Source of the DNA: Diacronema lutheri
Taxonomy: Eukaryota > Haptophyta > Pavlovophyceae > Pavlovales > Pavlovaceae
Direction: 5' to 3'
Assembly: GCA_019448385.1 (NCBI GenBank)
Contig: JAGTXO010000010.1
Span: forward strand, 682,001 to 746,000
Length of the DNA stretch: 64,000 nucleotides
The stretch's first letter is position 1; each line of letters opens with the position of its first letter. Position numbers and translations under genes: made by a program. The notes beneath the pieces are model-generated. The model was not told the origin of the DNA and did no database searches. It saw only the letters and a program-made list of their open reading frames with translations. Shown here one piece after another: positions 26,936 through 40,300 of the stretch.

Positions 26936-28086
26936 ATGGTGGGCGCGGAAAAGGAGCTCGGGGCAAGCACGCTCTTGACTGCCGTGGCAGGCTTCCTCTC
27001 TGCCCTTCCAGCGGAGCAGCGGGAAGAGCTGCTTACCCTTGCGTGCGCGGCGCCGGCCCGTACTGCGGTCCCGCAGCCCACACTCGAGCAGGTCTGGCGG
27101 GCGTACGAGGGTGCGCGCTCCGCGCGCGCGCGCGCGCCCGCCCTGCGCCTGCCGCCCACGCCGCGCCGCCGCGCGTACGCGCGTCGCGCGCGCGCCGTAG
27201 GCGCTGCAGCGCGGCGCGCGGTGTCATCCTCGGCGCCCGCCCTCGCCACGTCCTCCGGCTGGGAGGCGTTTTGCGCGCAGCTGCGCGCGCGCGGCTTCTT
27301 CGACGGCGCGGCGGACGGATCGGGCGAGGAGGCTCGCAGGCTCGCGCTCGCGCGCGCGCGCTTCGACGAGCGGCGGGCGGCATCGTCCACCGACGCTACA
27401 ACCGCCTCCGCCCCCGCCGCCGCGGCGACGCTGCATCGCGTCGACTCGCCGCCGCTCGACAGTCGCGCGGAGCTCGAGCGCGGTGCCGAGCTCGTGGGAC
27501 GGTGGGCGGTTGCATCAAGCGCGCCGCCGCGCGACGCGCCGCCCCCGCCCACAGGCGACGCGGCGGCGGGGCTGCGCACGGCGATCACCGCGCTCGGTGC
27601 CGCGCTCGGCGCGCGGGGCGAGGCCGAGCTGCCGCCCAAGGAGCGCGCGCGCGCACTCCTCCTCCGAGCGACCGCACACCTTGAGCTCGGCGACGCGGCC
27701 GCCGCGCGCGACGACGCGGCCGCGGCGGCCGACGCAGCGCCGCACGGCTCGGCGGTATGGATGCGCGCGCTCGTCAAGCTAGGTCACGCGCACGAGCGCG
27801 CAGGCGATCCACGCGCCGCCGTCGCCGAGGGCTACGCGCGCGCACTCGAGCATGACCCGGCAAACGCCATCGTGCGGGCGTACCGCGACGCGGCGGCAGC
27901 GCGCGCGAATGCTCAGTGCGCGCCGGTCGCGTGGCGCGGCGTCGATGGCGGCGAGGACGGCGAGGGCGAGGAGGGGTCGATGGACGAGCTGATGGCTGAC
28001 CCGAGCGTGCTGCAGCTCGCGAACAGCATGGCGTCGCAGCTGCTCGCCGACCCGCAGATGCTCGCGCACGTCGCGGCGCTCATGCC

Positions 28087-28123
<37 letters not shown>

Positions 28124-28249
28124 GGTGGCGGTGGCGGTGGCGGTGGCCGAAGCGGTGGCAGCGTGGACGGTGCGGCGCTCGCTGCGCTCGCCGCGAGGCT
28201 CGACGCATCGCGGCCTGAGGAGGAGGGCGGCGTCGACGGCGTCGACTGA
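26936..28249 (+). CDS. TPR plus STI1-like co-chaperone (SGT/Hip-like)
   Basis: 437 residues if unspliced. The N-terminal helix (TLLTAVAGFLSALPAEQREE) resembles an SGT dimerisation segment. A TPR region covers about residues 230-320 (KERARALLLRATAHLELGDA, AVWMRALVKLGHAHERAGD, AVAEGYARALEHDPANAI). The C-terminus has an STI1-like element (MDELMADPSVLQLANSMASQ, then LLADPQMLAHVAALMPGG), a glycine run from a GGT repeat at about 28086-28150, and an acidic tail. TPR, STI1 and a Gly-rich tail is the layout of SGT and Hip (ST13) co-chaperones that link Hsp70/Hsp90 to clients. A frame-neutral intron, 27111-27200 or 27111-27209 (donor GTGCGCGC), is likely, because the residues there are an Arg/Ala repeat without structure. 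The start is the ATG at 26936. Confidence 0.68.
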
Positions 28250-28433
28250 CTGAGTCAGGGCCTCAGGCGGAGGGGGCGCCGTGGAGGCGTGGACGAGCGC
28301 GTCCCGCCGGGCCTTTGTCCTGCGCAAGCCTACTGCGGGGCATATGGCCACACTGCATGCCTGGCCGCGCCCTTCCGTTCGCAACTGTCCGGGCGTTCCG
28401 TGCCTCTCTGTTGACCTCGAGAGTCCGGGCGCA

Positions 28434-29655
28434 TCACTTGAGCACCTCGAGCGAGCGCGTGCGCTGCAGGCTGGGCGTGTTCCATGCCGCGTCCTTGTGC
28501 GCGACATAGAGCGCGCGCAGCGCGTCGACGTAGCGCGTGTGCAGCTCGTCCACCGCCGCGCTCAGCTCGGGAGAGCGGACGCGCATCGAGGCCGCGCCCG
28601 GCGCCGGCGCGAGCGGCGCGCCCACCACGACGACGATCGGCCTGCGCCGCGGCATGAGGCCCACCTGCGCGCGCGCGCGCGCGCGCGACGCCGTCACCAC
28701 CGAGCGCGCGCGCGTGAGCCGACGTGCCCGGCGTGTGGGAACTGCACGTATTTAGGGACGGGCGTGCGGCGCGCGCGCACACCTCCTTGAAGAAGAAGGA
28801 GCGGCCGTTGAAGAAGGGCATGGCGACGCCAGTCAGCCGGTACACGAGCTGCTGCGCGCGCGCGCGCAGCGTGTGCGCCTCCGGCCTGCTCACCTCGAAA
28901 AGGTCGGATTCGCCGAATGCAAGGCATGGCACGAGCTGTGCGCCGCCGAGGATCGCCTCGCGCACAAAGCCCTTGCGCTTGGCGAGGACGAGCGAGATGG
29001 TGCCGGGCTCGGCCAGGAGCGCCTCCTCCGCGCCGCCTGGCACGATCATCACGCCCGCGCCCGCGCCCTTGGCGAGAATGTTTCGGAACGAGGCGCGCGA
29101 CGCGTTGCAGCAGCCGAGACTGAGCAGGTACTCGCGCACGAACGGAATGTAGAAATTGAGCGCGAGCGTGAGCGGCCAGACGTGCACGCCCGGGTAGAGG
29201 CTGTCGAACCCGCGCCGGTCCGTGCGCGCGCGCGTCTCGCCCGCCGACAGGTCAAGCGTGCGGACGCCGTACGTCGCGAAGCAGCCAAACGCGCCGACGC
29301 TGATGATGCCGTGCGGGTGGAAGCCGAGGACGTACCTGCCGGTGGGCGGCAGTTCAGCAGTTTTGACAAGTGTCATCGGGAAAAAATCGCAGTACCGCCT
29401 CCACCACGTGCCGCGCGCGCCCGAGCCGCGCAGGAAGGCCGAGCGCGAGCCGTCGACGGGCGCCGAATCGAAGACGAAAATGTAGACGATGTAGGCGAGC
29501 GCCGCCGGCATCGTGGCCGGGTTGAGCATGAGCGCGACGATGAGAGCCCAACACCAGACAATAAGCGGGAGCAGCAAGTACAGCGAGAAGGTGAAGACCG
29601 ACAGGGTCTGCAGCCTGGCCTCTGTGGACTCGCCGAACGAGATCGCGCCCAGCAT
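28434..29655 (-). CDS. DGAT2: Diacylglycerol O-acyltransferase type 2 (2 exons)
   Basis: ER acyltransferase making triacylglycerol from diacylglycerol and acyl-CoA. It has two exons (28783-29655 and 28434-28664) joined across a 118-bp intron (GTGTGCGC...GCGCGCAG), giving 367 residues, close to the normal DGAT2 length. Two adjacent hydrophobic helices (FSLYLLLPLIVWCWALIVAL, MPAALAYIVYIFVF) form the usual hairpin anchor. The DGAT2 motifs are present: GFHPHGIISVGAF (catalytic His), PFVREYLLSLGCCNASR, VMIVPGGAEEALLAEPG, KRKGFVREAILGGAQLVPC, FGESDLF, and after the splice GLMPRRRPIVVVVGAPL. A monoacylglycerol acyltransferase cannot be excluded by eye. It converges on the TPR gene and diverges from the giant coiled-coil gene. 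Confidence 0.93.
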
Positions 29656-29778
29656 GTCGGCTCGCTAGTTCGCGCCTTCGGCGCAGCTTATTACCCATAT
29701 GCGAAGGGTGTAACCGCCGCCATGGGGACACGCTGTGCCAGCCCGCGGTAGCTCGACCAGCACCAGCAGGGACGAGCG

Positions 29779-32700
29779 ATGCCGCCGGGAGGCAGGCCGG
29801 CACCGGCGCTGCTTGGCCTGGCGGATGCCATCGATGCCACGCGGTCGGCCGAGATGCACGACATGCAGCGCCGCGAGCAGCTGGCGGTCATCGAGGCGGC
29901 AGAGGCGAACGGGCAGGTGCGGAGCATACAGGGCGACATCCACAAGTGGCGGCAGCGCGTCGATGCGCTGCTCGTCGAGTACGAGGAGGAGGACGCGCTC
30001 GAGAGTACGCATTGGCGCATGCGCCTGCCCAACATCGACAAGCGCGACCTCCTCGCCACGCAGCGCGGGCACGTGACGCACGAGCTCGAGCAGTGGGAGC
30101 GCAACCGCGCCCGCCTCGTGCACACCATACACGCGCACGAGCAGCGCGGCGCGCTGCCGCCGATCGGCAGCCGCGGTGGCGGCGCCAACACCGACGACGC
30201 GCCGCTCACCGACGACGACCGGCGCGCGCTCTCCGATCGGATGTCGATCCCGCTGATCGCCGAGGAGGAGGCGAGGGACGCCCGCCTCCTCGACGCGACG
30301 CGCTCGCAGCTCGCGGCGCTCGCGCAGGTGCGCCGGCAGAAGGCGGAGGAATTCAGCGAGGCGCACCTGAGCGTCCTCGCCAACTTCCGCCGCACCCTCG
30401 CCGCGCTCGACGCCGAGGCGCGCCGCGTCGCGCTCGCGCTCGCGCTGGGCGATGGCGTCATGTCCCTCTTCTTCGACGACCCCGACGGCGCGCTCGCGGC
30501 CGCGCGCGGCGGCACGAGCCCGCGCGACGTGGCGAAGGTGTACGCGGCGCGGCCAGCGGTTGAAGGCGCGCAGTTTTTCCGCGTCGCGCGCGTCCTTGAC
30601 GGCGCGCGTACCGTCCATGCCGCGACGCGCGCCAAGCTGCGTGCGCTTGAGATCGAGGTTGCTAGTGCGCGAGAGGCGGCGCGCACGGCGCGCACGGTGC
30701 TCGTCGCGCAGCGGGCCGCGCGCTTGCCGTTGGCGGGTGCGGACGCGGACGCGGATGTTGGGCACGCTGCCGGCGTGCACGTCAGCTGCCAGACCCTATC
30801 CGCCGCGGAAGCGGCGTTTGAGTTTGGCTCCTCAGCCGACGCGCAGAGCGCCGCGTCGGACACGCGGCGCGCGGCGCGCGGCGCGGAGGAGGAGGCGACG
30901 GCGCTGCGTGAGCAGCTGGCGCAGGTGCGCGCGGATCACGTGGCAGAGCTCGGCGCCGCGCGTCGCGCGGCCGACGCGCTCTCGACGCGTGTTGGCGATA
31001 CGGACGCTGAGCTTGGCGAGGCGCGTCGCATGCTGCAGCGCGCGGCGGGGGCGCTTCGGCTGCGCGGCGGCACGGCGCTCGCAAGCGAAGCGGCGCTCGC
31101 CGATGCGCTCGATCGGCTGGAGCGCGAGCAGCGCGAGGGCGAGGCGAAGAGTTCGCTCGACGGGGCGCGTCGCGCCGTCCGCGCGAGCGAAGCCGAGGCG
31201 CGCGCGGACGCGGACAAGGCGCACGCAGACACGGCCGAGGCGCGCGCGAACGCGGACAAGGCGCGCGCGAGCGAAGCTGAGGCGCGCGCGGACGCGGACA
31301 AGGCGCGCGCGAGCGAAGCTGAGGCGCGCGCGGACGCGGACAAGGCGCACGCAGACACGGACAAGGCGCGCGCGGACGCGGACAAGGCGCGCGCGAGCGA
31401 AGCTGAGGCGCGCGCGGACGCGGACAAGGCGCGCGCGGACGCGGACAAGGCGCACGCGAGCGAAGCTGAGGCGCGCGCGGACGCGGACAAGGCGCGCGCG
31501 GACGCGGACAAGGCGCGCGCGGACGCCGTCGAGGCGCGCACGGACGCGGACAAGGCGCGCGCGAGCGAAGCTGAGGCGCGCGCGGACGCGGACAAGGCGC
31601 ACGCGGACGCCGTCGAGGCACGCGCGGACGCGGACAAGGCACGCGGAGACGCCGTCGAGGCGCGCGCGGACGCGGCCAAGGCGCGCGCGGACGCCACCGC
31701 GGTGGGAGCGCGCGCGGGCGCGGACAAAGCGCACGCGAGCGAAGCTGAGGCGCGCGCGGACGCGGACAAGGCGCGCGCGAGCGAAGCTGAGGCGCGCGCG
31801 GACGCGGACAAGGGGCACGCGGACGCCGTCGAGGCGCGCGCGGACGCGGACAAGGCGCGCGCGAGCGAAGCTGAGGCGCGCGCGGATGCGGACAAAGCGC
31901 GCGCGGACGCCTTCGAGGCGCGCGCGGACGCGGACAAGGCACACGCGGACGCCGTCGAGGCGCGCGCGGACGCGGACAAGGCGCGCGCGGACGCCGCCGA
32001 GGCGCGCGCGGACGCGGACAAGGCACACGCGGACGCCGTCGAGGCACGCGCGGACGCGGACAAGGCACGCGGAGACGCCTTCGAGGCGCGCGCAGACTCG
32101 GACAAGGCGCACGCGGACGCCGTCGAGGCACGCACGGACGCGGACAAAGCGCGCGCGGACGCCGTCGAGGCACGCGCGGACGCGGACAAGGCGCGCGCGG
32201 ACGCCGTCGAGGCGCGCGCGGACGCGGACAAGGCGCGCGCGAGCGAAGCTGAGGCGCGCGCGGACGCGGACAAGGCGCGCGCGGACGCCGTCGAGGCGCG
32301 CCTCCGGCGGATTGATGCCGTCGCGCGCGAGGACAAGGCCACGATGACGACGACCACGTTGCCGCACGCGCAGCCGGCGGCCGCGCCGGCAGCCGTGTGC
32401 GCCGCCACCACGCAGCACGACCCCGCTGGCCTTGGCGCCAACAACACGCCGTTTGTCGTCGGAGGCAGCGACGGCGGTGCGGGCGGCGGCACGGGCGACG
32501 GCGCTGGCGCGCCCGCGCGCATTGTCGTCGACGACACTTCGCCTCCGCCGCCACTCCGGCCGCCCGTGCCGCCGGCGCGGCCGGCGGCGCCGGCGCCCAC
32601 GCTGTCTGCGCCCGCACCAGCGCCCGCGCTCGTGCCTGCGCCGCCGCCGCCCGGGCCCGCGCTCGTGCCTGCGCCGCCGCCGCCCGGGCCCGCGCTCGTG

Positions 32701-35700
32701 CCTGCGCCGCCGCCGCCCGGGCCCGCGCTCGCGCCCGCGCCGCTGCCGCCGCCGCCGCCCTCCGCGCCGCCCAGCGTGGCGGACCAAATCGACTCCGTGC
32801 GCGCGCTCCTCGCGGCGCGCGCGGCCGGCCGGCTGGGCGTACGCGACGGCGCTCGGCTCGAGAAAGTCCTGCGCGAATTCCGCGTGCAGGCGCGCGCGTC
32901 CACGCCCGCGCCGAGCGCGGCGCAGCCGCCGCCCAGCGCGGGCGCAGCATGCGCGAGCGTCGCGTGTCAAACGCATACTGTTGCCTTAACGCTCGACTCG
33001 AGCGCTCAATCAACGGTCGTCGTGCCCCCGGGTGCGCCAAAGGACGTACAGGCCAGCAGCAAGGTGAGCACGCTGTTGCTCAAGCGCGTGGAGCTCGAGG
33101 GCCTGATCCGCACCACCGTCGGCGTCCTCAGCGCGGCGCCGCCCGCAGGCAGTGGCGGTGGCGGTGGCGGCCAGCCGCCCGCTGCTGCCAGCGCTGACGA
33201 CGCCGGCGTTGGGATTGAGCAGCCCGAGGCCGCCGCCAAGAATGCCCAGGGGTCCCAAGCGTCCGCGCACAGCGAAGCGCATGCCAGCGCGCACGCGCCT
33301 GCCATGCCGGAGACAAGCACGCCGGCGCACGCGGGAGCGGTCGCGGCCCAACCAGGCGCTGCGAACCTCGCCGACGCGCGCGGCACGGCGAGAGGCCGGC
33401 GCAGCACTCGGCGAGGCGACGGCGGTCGCGACAAGGGCGGTGACGGGCACGCGTCCCAGGTGGCGATCGAAGATGCTCTGCTGGCCGGTCTTTCTGAGGC
33501 GGAGACAAAGCTTCTCCTCCGGTCCCTCCTCTCGAGCGGCAAGGCGAGCCACTCCGCCGACGCCGCCGGCGTAACGGCCGCGCCGCGGCCACGCGCGCGC
33601 GCGCGCACGCGCGGGCGAAGGCGCGAGCAGGCACCGGCGGCGGCGGGCGCGGCGCGAGGAGGGCGCACCAGCGTTTCCGCGACCACCGTCGTCACCGAGT
33701 CCGACGAACCCGTCGCGCACGGCGCACGGACGCCGGCTGCCGCCTCTGCTCGCAGAGGCTCGGCGGTCAGGCAGCAGTGCGGCAAAAGCGCTGCAGCTGG
33801 GGACAATGCGGCTGCGCGCGAGGGTGCGGGCGCGGGCACGACGCTTCCGAGCAACATGGCGCAGACGGAGGGTGAGCATGGCGGCGCGGCTGTGGCGGAG
33901 ACGGTGGCGCGGGACGACGGCGCCGACGGTGACGACGACGAGCACAACGACGAGGACGAGGACTCGCTCACGTCTGCCGACGACGTGGCCGACGGCCGCG
34001 CGGGCGGCGCGCCGTCCACTCGTCACGCCGTTGGCTCGAATGCGGACATGACGGTGATCGACCAGCTCACGCTCGCCGTCTGGCGCAAGGTGCACCGCGT
34101 AGCGCCAACGCGCGCGCACGCGGGCGGCGGCGCCGGCGTCGACAGCTCGGATGTGTCGGGCTCTGACAGTGGGAGCGCTGACAGTGGGGCCGATGGTGAC
34201 GGCGACGGCGACGACGGCGATGACGGCGACGGCGAGGGCCGGCGTGCGCGTGGCACGGACGCCACCAATGGCGGCTTGCAAGGCAGCTCTGCCCGCCGCC
34301 CAGCTTCTCATCTCTCGCTCCGTGCAACCCGCCGCTTGCTCCATGCGCCGGGTGCCGACGGCGTTAACTCGGGCGCGAGCATGGCAGAAGGCACCGAGCT
34401 GGCGCACACTGCCGCTGCCGCTGACGTGGCCGTTGCCATCGACGACGATGCCGGCGCGCAGCCGATGGGCGAAAGCGTGATGGCCGTAGCCGCGCAGGCC
34501 GGATCGGACGGAACGGGGCCGCCGGCGGCATGCCACGCCGCACTCGCGCCTGCATCGGCGGCTGCAACACACCCGGCCGACGCCCGCACGGTGCGCACGC
34601 GCAGTGCAAGCCGCGCGACTGCCGCGGCGGACAGCTCGCCCGTGTCATGCGCGCGCGGCGCGGCGTCCATGCGCAGCGAATCGGTGGTCGGCTCGCCGGC
34701 GCGCCTAACATCGGCGACGGGGAGCGTGCTGCCGAGCCGGCGCCCGAGCGTCGCGTGCGCAAGCAACGGCGGCGGCGGCAGCGGCGGCAGCGGCGGCAGT
34801 GATGTGCTCAGACCGGCCGCGCCAATTCGGCGCGTCAACTCCGTGGGTGAGGTCGTGCTCGAGCTTGCGACGGAGGCCCTGCCAACGGCCGTGGTCGAGC
34901 TGCTCAGCGCGACCGTGCAGACGGGCGCCGAAAGGGAGGAAGCCGTGCGCCAAGCCGCGCACGCCGACCCGCAGCTCCTCCAGCACCTGCTGCAGCAGCT
35001 CAGTGAGCTGAACGGGGATCTCAGCACGACGGTTACCGCTGTGTGCACGGAGGACGCAAACGGCGAGGACGAGCACACGACGCAGCGACCGCCGGATGCG
35101 AGCGGTGAACCGGCGCTTGGCGCGGCGCCCGCCGCCGACGCCGCCGACGTGGCCACCAGTTGTGGCGGCAGCGACGGCGCGCCCGCCGCGCGCGGCGGTG
35201 ACGACGCATCCCTCGTCCTCTCGCTGCGGCTGCGCGCGGAGCAGCTCGAGCTCGAGCTGCGCAGCACGCACGCGCAGGTGCGTACGCTCGATGCGCTGCT
35301 CGCCGCGCAGACCGCCGAGACGCACGAGGCATACCGCCGCCTGAAGGGGAGGTACAACCGGCAGAAGGCGACCGCTGCCGCACTGCTCGAGGTCGAACTG
35401 CTCTCGCGCTCGGTGCACGCGGCGGAGCGCGGCGAGAAGCTGACGGTCTCGACGGAGACGCACGACACGGACGACGAGGCCGCCGCGCAGGAGGCCATCA
35501 GGCAAGACATGCTGCTGCGCGAGGCAAGCTACGCGTTCATGTCCGCGGGCAGGCGCCGCTCGTCCGTCGGCGCGGCGCATGGCGCTGCGGGCGACGGCGC
35601 GGAGAGCGTGTCCGCCGTCGCGCTCTCGCAGCTCGGCGTGCGCCTCGCCGTCGCCGAGGCCGAGCTCGCCGGCGAGACGGAGAAGGCGCGACACGCGCTC

Positions 35701-37326
35701 ACGCGCCTCTCCGCCGTCGAGGCGGATGTGCTCGTAGCCAAGCGCAGCGCGGCGCTCGACGGCGAGGCGCGCAAGGTGGCGGAGCGGAGGGCGCGCGAGC
35801 TGGATGAGCGGCTCGCCGAGACAAGCGCGCGCGCAGACCGCGCTGAGGCCGAGCTCGGCCAGCTGTGCAACGTGGCCTCACAAGTCGCGCGGCTGCAAGC
35901 GGTCATCTCAGAGCACGATGAGCGGCGCGCGCGCTCACGTGCGGCCGACGCACAGACAGAGCCCGACGACGCGCTCGCGCTGGTGCGCGCGCAGCTGGAC
36001 GCGGCGCGGCGCGAGCGCGACGCGTCCGACGCGCACCTCGCCGTCGCGGTGCTCGCCGCCGCCGCGGCCGTCGAGCATGAGTGGGCAGCGGCAGCGCCAG
36101 CGCCAGCGGGCAGCGCGCGCAGCGCAGTGCGCGCGTTCGTCAGCGTCGTCTCACCGCTGCTGCCCGAGCTGCGCACGGACGACGCGGAGTGGGGCGAGCT
36201 CATGGTCGCGAGCAGCGGCGCGCACAAGGCCGGCGCCGGCGCGAAGCCCGATTCGACCGCGTGGGAGCGCGCGCGTGCGGGCGCGGCCGAGCCACCGGCG
36301 GCGGACGGCGGCGCAGACGGCGCGCTCGTGGAAGAGTTGCTACGCCGGACGGCGCGCGCGATCGCGGCGACGCGCACGGAGCAGATGGCTTCGCGACTCG
36401 CGATCGGCGCGATGACGCGCGCCGTCGAGGACGCGCTCGTGCCGCTCCTCCCCGAGCGGGAGGTGGCGCAGGCGCTCGAGCGCGCGGCGGGCGATGGCGC
36501 ACGCAACGAGTCGCCCGCGCACGCTGAGATCGTACGCGTGGGCGCGGCGCAGCTGCAGCGCCTGTCGACAGAGCTACTCACGGCCGAGCGCAGGCTCGCC
36601 ACGCTCCTCCTCGCCGCGCGCGACGCGCACCGCCGGCATGTCGAGCTGGGCGGCGCGAGCGAGGCGTCGCGCGAGGCGCACGTGAGCGAGGTCCGGCGCG
36701 TGCTCGTCGCGCTGCGCGCGGAGCCGGCGAAGGGCGACGGCGGCAATGCGGGCGGCGCGGAGCCCTTCCTCGCGCGCCAGCGCGAGAGCCTGATGCTCTC
36801 GCTCGCGCGCTGGGAGGCGAAACAGGGCGAGATTGAGTTGCGTGCGCGCGCCATGTGGGAGGTGCATGCGCGTACGGTCGCATCGATGCGCCACGACGGG
36901 CGGTCGCTCGAGCGCGAGGCGAACGCGTCGTTTGCGCTCGAGGAGAAGCGGCGTGGCGCGGCGCGGCGCGCGGCGCCGGCGCCGGGGCACGCGCGCTCGC
37001 CGCCCGAGCGCGATTCGCCGCCGCCGCCACCGCATTGGCCGCACCAGCTCGCACTGCCGAGCGGCGCGGCGGACGGTGGCTCGCCCGCGCGCGGCGCGCG
37101 CGCCGTCGGCGGCGCGCGCGCGAGCGGAGATGCTGCCGATCACAAGCCCGTCGGGCTGCCGTTCAGCAGCACGCTCGGCGCGCCGCACGAGCATCAGCGC
37201 CGGCGGCCCGTCGGCGTCACGAACGAGACCTCCGCGCGGCTCTCGATGGGTGGACGCGGCGCGTCTTCGCAGCTGCTGCGCGAGCAGATCGAGACTCGGC
37301 TGATCACCAACGCGAAGCGGCGGTGA
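29779..37326 (+). CDS. Giant coiled-coil protein with long heptad repeat (2,515 residues)
   Basis: An uninterrupted 7.5-kb frame from the ATG at 29779. I do not recognise the family. The N-terminal 350 residues are helical ([39 protein letters not shown]). Residues about 470-845 consist of a near-perfect 7-residue repeat of the type [15 protein letters not shown] proline-rich stretch ([11 protein letters not shown], three copies) follows, then a disordered, acidic, Ser/Ala-rich middle part, then a second coiled-coil zone from about residue 1810 ([20 protein letters not shown]) to 2400. The last 80 residues are basic. The layout, a long rod with flexible middle, suggests a structural or tethering protein (golgin-, flagellar- or cortex-like), but that is only inference. 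Absence of introns over 7.5 kb is notable beside its intron-bearing neighbours. Confidence 0.75.
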   Translation: MPPGGRPAPALLGLADAIDATRSAEMHDMQRREQLAVIEAAEANGQVRSIQGDIHKWRQRVDALLVEYEEEDALESTHWRMRLPNIDKRDLLATQRGHVTHELEQWERNRARLVHTIHAHEQRGALPPIGSRGGGANTDDAPLTDDDRRALSDRMSIPLIAEEEARDARLLDATRSQLAALAQVRRQKAEEFSEAHLSVLANFRRTLAALDAEARRVALALALGDGVMSLFFDDPDGALAAARGGTSPRDVAKVYAARPAVEGAQFFRVARVLDGARTVHAATRAKLRALEIEVASAREAARTARTVLVAQRAARLPLAGADADADVGHAAGVHVSCQTLSAAEAAFEFGSSADAQSAASDTRRAARGAEEEATALREQLAQVRADHVAELGAARRAADALSTRVGDTDAELGEARRMLQRAAGALRLRGGTALASEAALADALDRLEREQREGEAKSSLDGARRAVRASEAEARADADKAHADTAEARANADKARASEAEARADADKARASEAEARADADKAHADTDKARADADKARASEAEARADADKARADADKAHASEAEARADADKARADADKARADAVEARTDADKARASEAEARADADKAHADAVEARADADKARGDAVEARADAAKARADATAVGARAGADKAHASEAEARADADKARASEAEARADADKGHADAVEARADADKARASEAEARADADKARADAFEARADADKAHADAVEARADADKARADAAEARADADKAHADAVEARADADKARGDAFEARADSDKAHADAVEARTDADKARADAVEARADADKARADAVEARADADKARASEAEARADADKARADAVEARLRRIDAVAREDKATMTTTTLPHAQPAAAPAAVCAATTQHDPAGLGANNTPFVVGGSDGGAGGGTGDGAGAPARIVVDDTSPPPPLRPPVPPARPAAPAPTLSAPAPAPALVPAPPPPGPALVPAPPPPGPALVPAPPPPGPALAPAPLPPPPPSAPPSVADQIDSVRALLAARAAGRLGVRDGARLEKVLREFRVQARASTPAPSAAQPPPSAGAACASVACQTHTVALTLDSSAQSTVVVPPGAPKDVQASSKVSTLLLKRVELEGLIRTTVGVLSAAPPAGSGGGGGGQPPAAASADDAGVGIEQPEAAAKNAQGSQASAHSEAHASAHAPAMPETSTPAHAGAVAAQPGAANLADARGTARGRRSTRRGDGGRDKGGDGHASQVAIEDALLAGLSEAETKLLLRSLLSSGKASHSADAAGVTAAPRPRARARTRGRRREQAPAAAGAARGGRTSVSATTVVTESDEPVAHGARTPAAASARRGSAVRQQCGKSAAAGDNAAAREGAGAGTTLPSNMAQTEGEHGGAAVAETVARDDGADGDDDEHNDEDEDSLTSADDVADGRAGGAPSTRHAVGSNADMTVIDQLTLAVWRKVHRVAPTRAHAGGGAGVDSSDVSGSDSGSADSGADGDGDGDDGDDGDGEGRRARGTDATNGGLQGSSARRPASHLSLRATRRLLHAPGADGVNSGASMAEGTELAHTAAAADVAVAIDDDAGAQPMGESVMAVAAQAGSDGTGPPAACHAALAPASAAATHPADARTVRTRSASRATAAADSSPVSCARGAASMRSESVVGSPARLTSATGSVLPSRRPSVACASNGGGGSGGSGGSDVLRPAAPIRRVNSVGEVVLELATEALPTAVVELLSATVQTGAEREEAVRQAAHADPQLLQHLLQQLSELNGDLSTTVTAVCTEDANGEDEHTTQRPPDASGEPALGAAPAADAADVATSCGGSDGAPAARGGDDASLVLSLRLRAEQLELELRSTHAQVRTLDALLAAQTAETHEAYRRLKGRYNRQKATAAALLEVELLSRSVHAAERGEKLTVSTETHDTDDEAAAQEAIRQDMLLREASYAFMSAGRRRSSVGAAHGAAGDGAESVSAVALSQLGVRLAVAEAELAGETEKARHALTRLSAVEADVLVAKRSAALDGEARKVAERRARELDERLAETSARADRAEAELGQLCNVASQVARLQAVISEHDERRARSRAADAQTEPDDALALVRAQLDAARRERDASDAHLAVAVLAAAAAVEHEWAAAAPAPAGSARSAVRAFVSVVSPLLPELRTDDAEWGELMVASSGAHKAGAGAKPDSTAWERARAGAAEPPAADGGADGALVEELLRRTARAIAATRTEQMASRLAIGAMTRAVEDALVPLLPEREVAQALERAAGDGARNESPAHAEIVRVGAAQLQRLSTELLTAERRLATLLLAARDAHRRHVELGGASEASREAHVSEVRRVLVALRAEPAKGDGGNAGGAEPFLARQRESLMLSLARWEAKQGEIELRARAMWEVHARTVASMRHDGRSLEREANASFALEEKRRGAARRAAPAPGHARSPPERDSPPPPPHWPHQLALPSGAADGGSPARGARAVGGARASGDAADHKPVGLPFSSTLGAPHEHQRRRPVGVTNETSARLSMGGRGASSQLLREQIETRLITNAKRR
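31186..32310 (+). repeat. 21-bp tandem repeat, about 53 units, encoding heptads
   Basis: Over 1.1 kb of a 21-bp unit encode [28 protein letters not shown] and close variants. The period equals one coiled-coil heptad, with Ala at the first position of each unit and Asp/Glu/Lys elsewhere. A higher-order 42-bp alternation is visible. The unit contains no stop in any of the six frames, which explains the long antisense open frames here. Confidence 0.93.
32629..32735 (+). repeat. 33-bp tandem repeat encoding [11 protein letters not shown]
   Basis: Three perfect units and a degenerate fourth lie within the proline-rich segment of the giant coiled-coil gene. Confidence 0.88.
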
Positions 37327-37363
37327 CGATCGGAGGCTCGTGCCTCGAGCTGGGCGGGCATGA

Positions 37364-40300
37364 ATTCTTTCTAGGATGCCGCGGACCGCGCTCTCCGCAG
37401 GGCGCTCGCTCTCATTGCCAAGGGCAAGATCTCTGATGCGTCTCGCCTGCTTGACAGCCACGGCATCGCTGACATCGCGCGCCCGGAGGTGCTCGCGCAG
37501 ATGGTGGCCAAGCACCCGGTGCGTGTTGAGAGCGTCGACGCTGTCCTCGACGGTGTGGATGACGCTCCGCACCTTCGGGTCCTGCCCGCCGACATCGAGA
37601 CTGCTTTTCGCCACCTCGACACCGACAAGGCTGCTGGCGCGTCGGCTTGGCGCTACGAGTACCTCACGGCGCTGGTGCCGACCGTGCCCTTCCCCTCTCT
37701 CGTCGCGGCCGATGCGGCGGCCGCCGGTGCGTACTTCGCGACGCGCTTTGCGAACGGCGCGCTGCCAGCTTGGTTCAACTTTGTCTTCTCGTCCGTGCGG
37801 CTGCTCGCCCTGCGCAAGCGCGCCCCGTCTGCTGACGAGGCGGAGGATGCCAGGCCGGTGGGCATTTCCTGCGCGCTCCGCCGGGCGGTGACGAAGGCGA
37901 TCTTCGCGAACGCGTCTTTGAAGGAGACCTTCGCGGGCCACCTCGCGCCGCAGCAGCTTGGGGTGGCGGTCGCGGCGGGCGCCACCAAACTCATCATCGG
38001 CCTGCGCGAGCTGCTGGACGCTGAGCTGAGCTTTGGCATCTTCACCCTCGACATCTCCAACGCCTTCAACTCCGTCTCTCGCGCAGCCGTCCTCCGCCAG
38101 CTGTCCGACGGCAGCGTCCCCGGCGAGATCCGCGCGCTCGCTCGCCTTGCGCACGCGACTCTCGGCCCGCAGGCGCCCGTCTTTGCCGGCGGCGGTAGCG
38201 GCGGCGCGCCCCTCACGCAGCTTCCCTTCCGAAGCTCGGAAGGCGTGCAGCAGGGCTCGGTGGAGGGCAGCTACTTCTTCGCGGTCGCCATCCAGCCCGC
38301 GCTCGTGGCCCTCGACGCCGAGCTCGCCGCGGTCGGTGGGGCCGCGCGCGCAGGTCATGACGACGTCTACGCCGTCGGCCCGCCCGCTCTCGTCGCCGCT
38401 GCGCTCTCGCGCTTCGAGGCTGCGCTCGCCGGCCTCGGCCTTCACGCCAATCTGGCCAAGTCGGCGTGCTGGATCGATCCGCGCAGCGCTGATGCGCTCG
38501 AGGGCTGCCGGGGGGCCGTTCCCCTCGGCTCGGTGGCGGACCCGGCCACTGGCGCTCTCCACTACGGCCTCAACATCTACGGCGTGCCGGTGGGCTCACC
38601 TGGCTACGTGGGCAGGACACTCGCGACCAAGACCGACGAGATCGCTGGCATCTCGAACAAGCTGATCACAACGCTCGGCTCGTCGGCCAAACAGTCGCTG
38701 TGGGTCCTCACCCGCCGCTCCACCATCTTCCGCTTCTCCTACTTGATCTCCCACTCGTACCTGTCAGACTCCCTGCAGGCCGCGGCTGCCTTCGACGACA
38801 TCCTCGCCCGGCAGGCTACCGTCGCTCTCGGCGTCTCCGTCTCGACGGATGCCATCGCGAGCCGCCGGCTGCCGCTCCCGATTGCGATGCATGGCACCGG
38901 CCTGCGCAAGCAGGTCGACCTCGCTCCCGCCCTGATCTGGAGCGCCGCCAGCCTCGCCCTGCCGCACCTGCTCGACACGCGCGCCGCGGACGGCTCGGTC
39001 CTGGAGGCGGGCGTCCTCGACCGGCCTGCCATCGCGGCGCGCGTCGGGCACGACGCCTTCGCCGACATGGACGCGCACGGGTGGCGCTCGTTCCTCGCCT
39101 CGGGTTCGCGCCTGGGGCGCGATCTCGCCTCCGCCTGGCACGCCATGCAGGCCGAGCTCGGCGGCGGCCAGGGCGACACGGAAGTGCGCGTCCTCCGCCT
39201 GCCGCCCGGCTCCGTCGCGCCCGCCGCTCCCGCCGCCGGACGCCGGCCTAGCCTCTTGGCCGACATCACTGGCGACCGCGAGCGCTGCCGCTTCGACATG
39301 CTCAACGCTGAGCACGCCGCCATGCCGCCGGGCTCGCGCCCACGCGGCCTCTGGTTTGGCCTCGGCAAAGAGAGCGGCCTCTTCCTCGAGGCCCTGCCGC
39401 GAGCCTATGCCGCTTTCTCTCCGGCGGAGTGGGCCGAGGCGGTTGCGCGCTACTTGGGTCTGCCGAGCCCCGTGTGCGCGCAGCTCGCGGCGGCGGGCGC
39501 GCGCCTCGCGCGCAGCGGCAGCCAGCGCCCGATCCCGGTCGATGCGTTCGGCGACGCGCTCGCGGCGGCACCGGGCGTCGCCCACGACCACGTCGCGAAG
39601 CTTCGCCACGACCCCGCTCTCAACCTGCTCGCCTCGCTGGCTCGCGGATACGCCGGGACCTACGCGCGGCGCGAGGACGCGGACATCTTTGGCTCCGTGC
39701 TCGCCGGCGTGCCGCCGGCCGGGCGCGCGGCCCTGCGTCGTCGGCGCGTGCCCACCGTCGATCTCGTCGTAGTGCTCAACGGTGCGGGCTCGGCCCCTCA
39801 GCTCGTGCAGACACTGTGCGAGCTCAAGTCGATCTCGTACTGCCCCACGCGCTACGGCCAGTCGGACACGCGCCGCTGCCAGGCCGCTGAGCGGCGGGCG
39901 GCGGCCGTCGGCGGCGAGCGGCGGCGTGCGTGCGCTCAACTCGACGAGGAGCTCTTCGGCATGCAGCCGGGCCAGGTGGGCCCGATGCAGGCGCGCCTCA
40001 ACTCGTTCCCGCCGATCCGCGCGCTGGTCATCGGCTCGTTCGGCGAGTGGTCGGCCGGCCTCGCCGACCTGCTCGTCACCTTCTCGCACATGGGCGCGGA
40101 CGCGTGGATGGCGCGCATGGGCGCGCCCTCGCGCGACGTCGCCCGCGCGGCCCTCGAGCGCCACATGCGCCTCCAGCTCGCCGCGTGCGTCGTGCGTGGG
40201 CACGCGCAGCTCCTGCTCGCGCGCGCGCAGATGGCGCGCGGACAGGCGCCGCCGCACCGCCACGCGGCTCACGGCGTCCAGGCGGATGTGGACGCCTGCG

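Noticed and set aside
30782-33040. Three antisense open frames of 650-750 codons across the giant coiled-coil gene
   Set aside because: They consist mainly of the 21-bp repeat, which has no stop in any frame; Arg/Pro repeats are translation by-products.
36574-38562. 662-codon antisense frame spanning the coiled-coil gene end and the LINE
   Set aside because: It crosses the LINE insertion point, so it cannot be an old gene; composition is that of a shadow frame.
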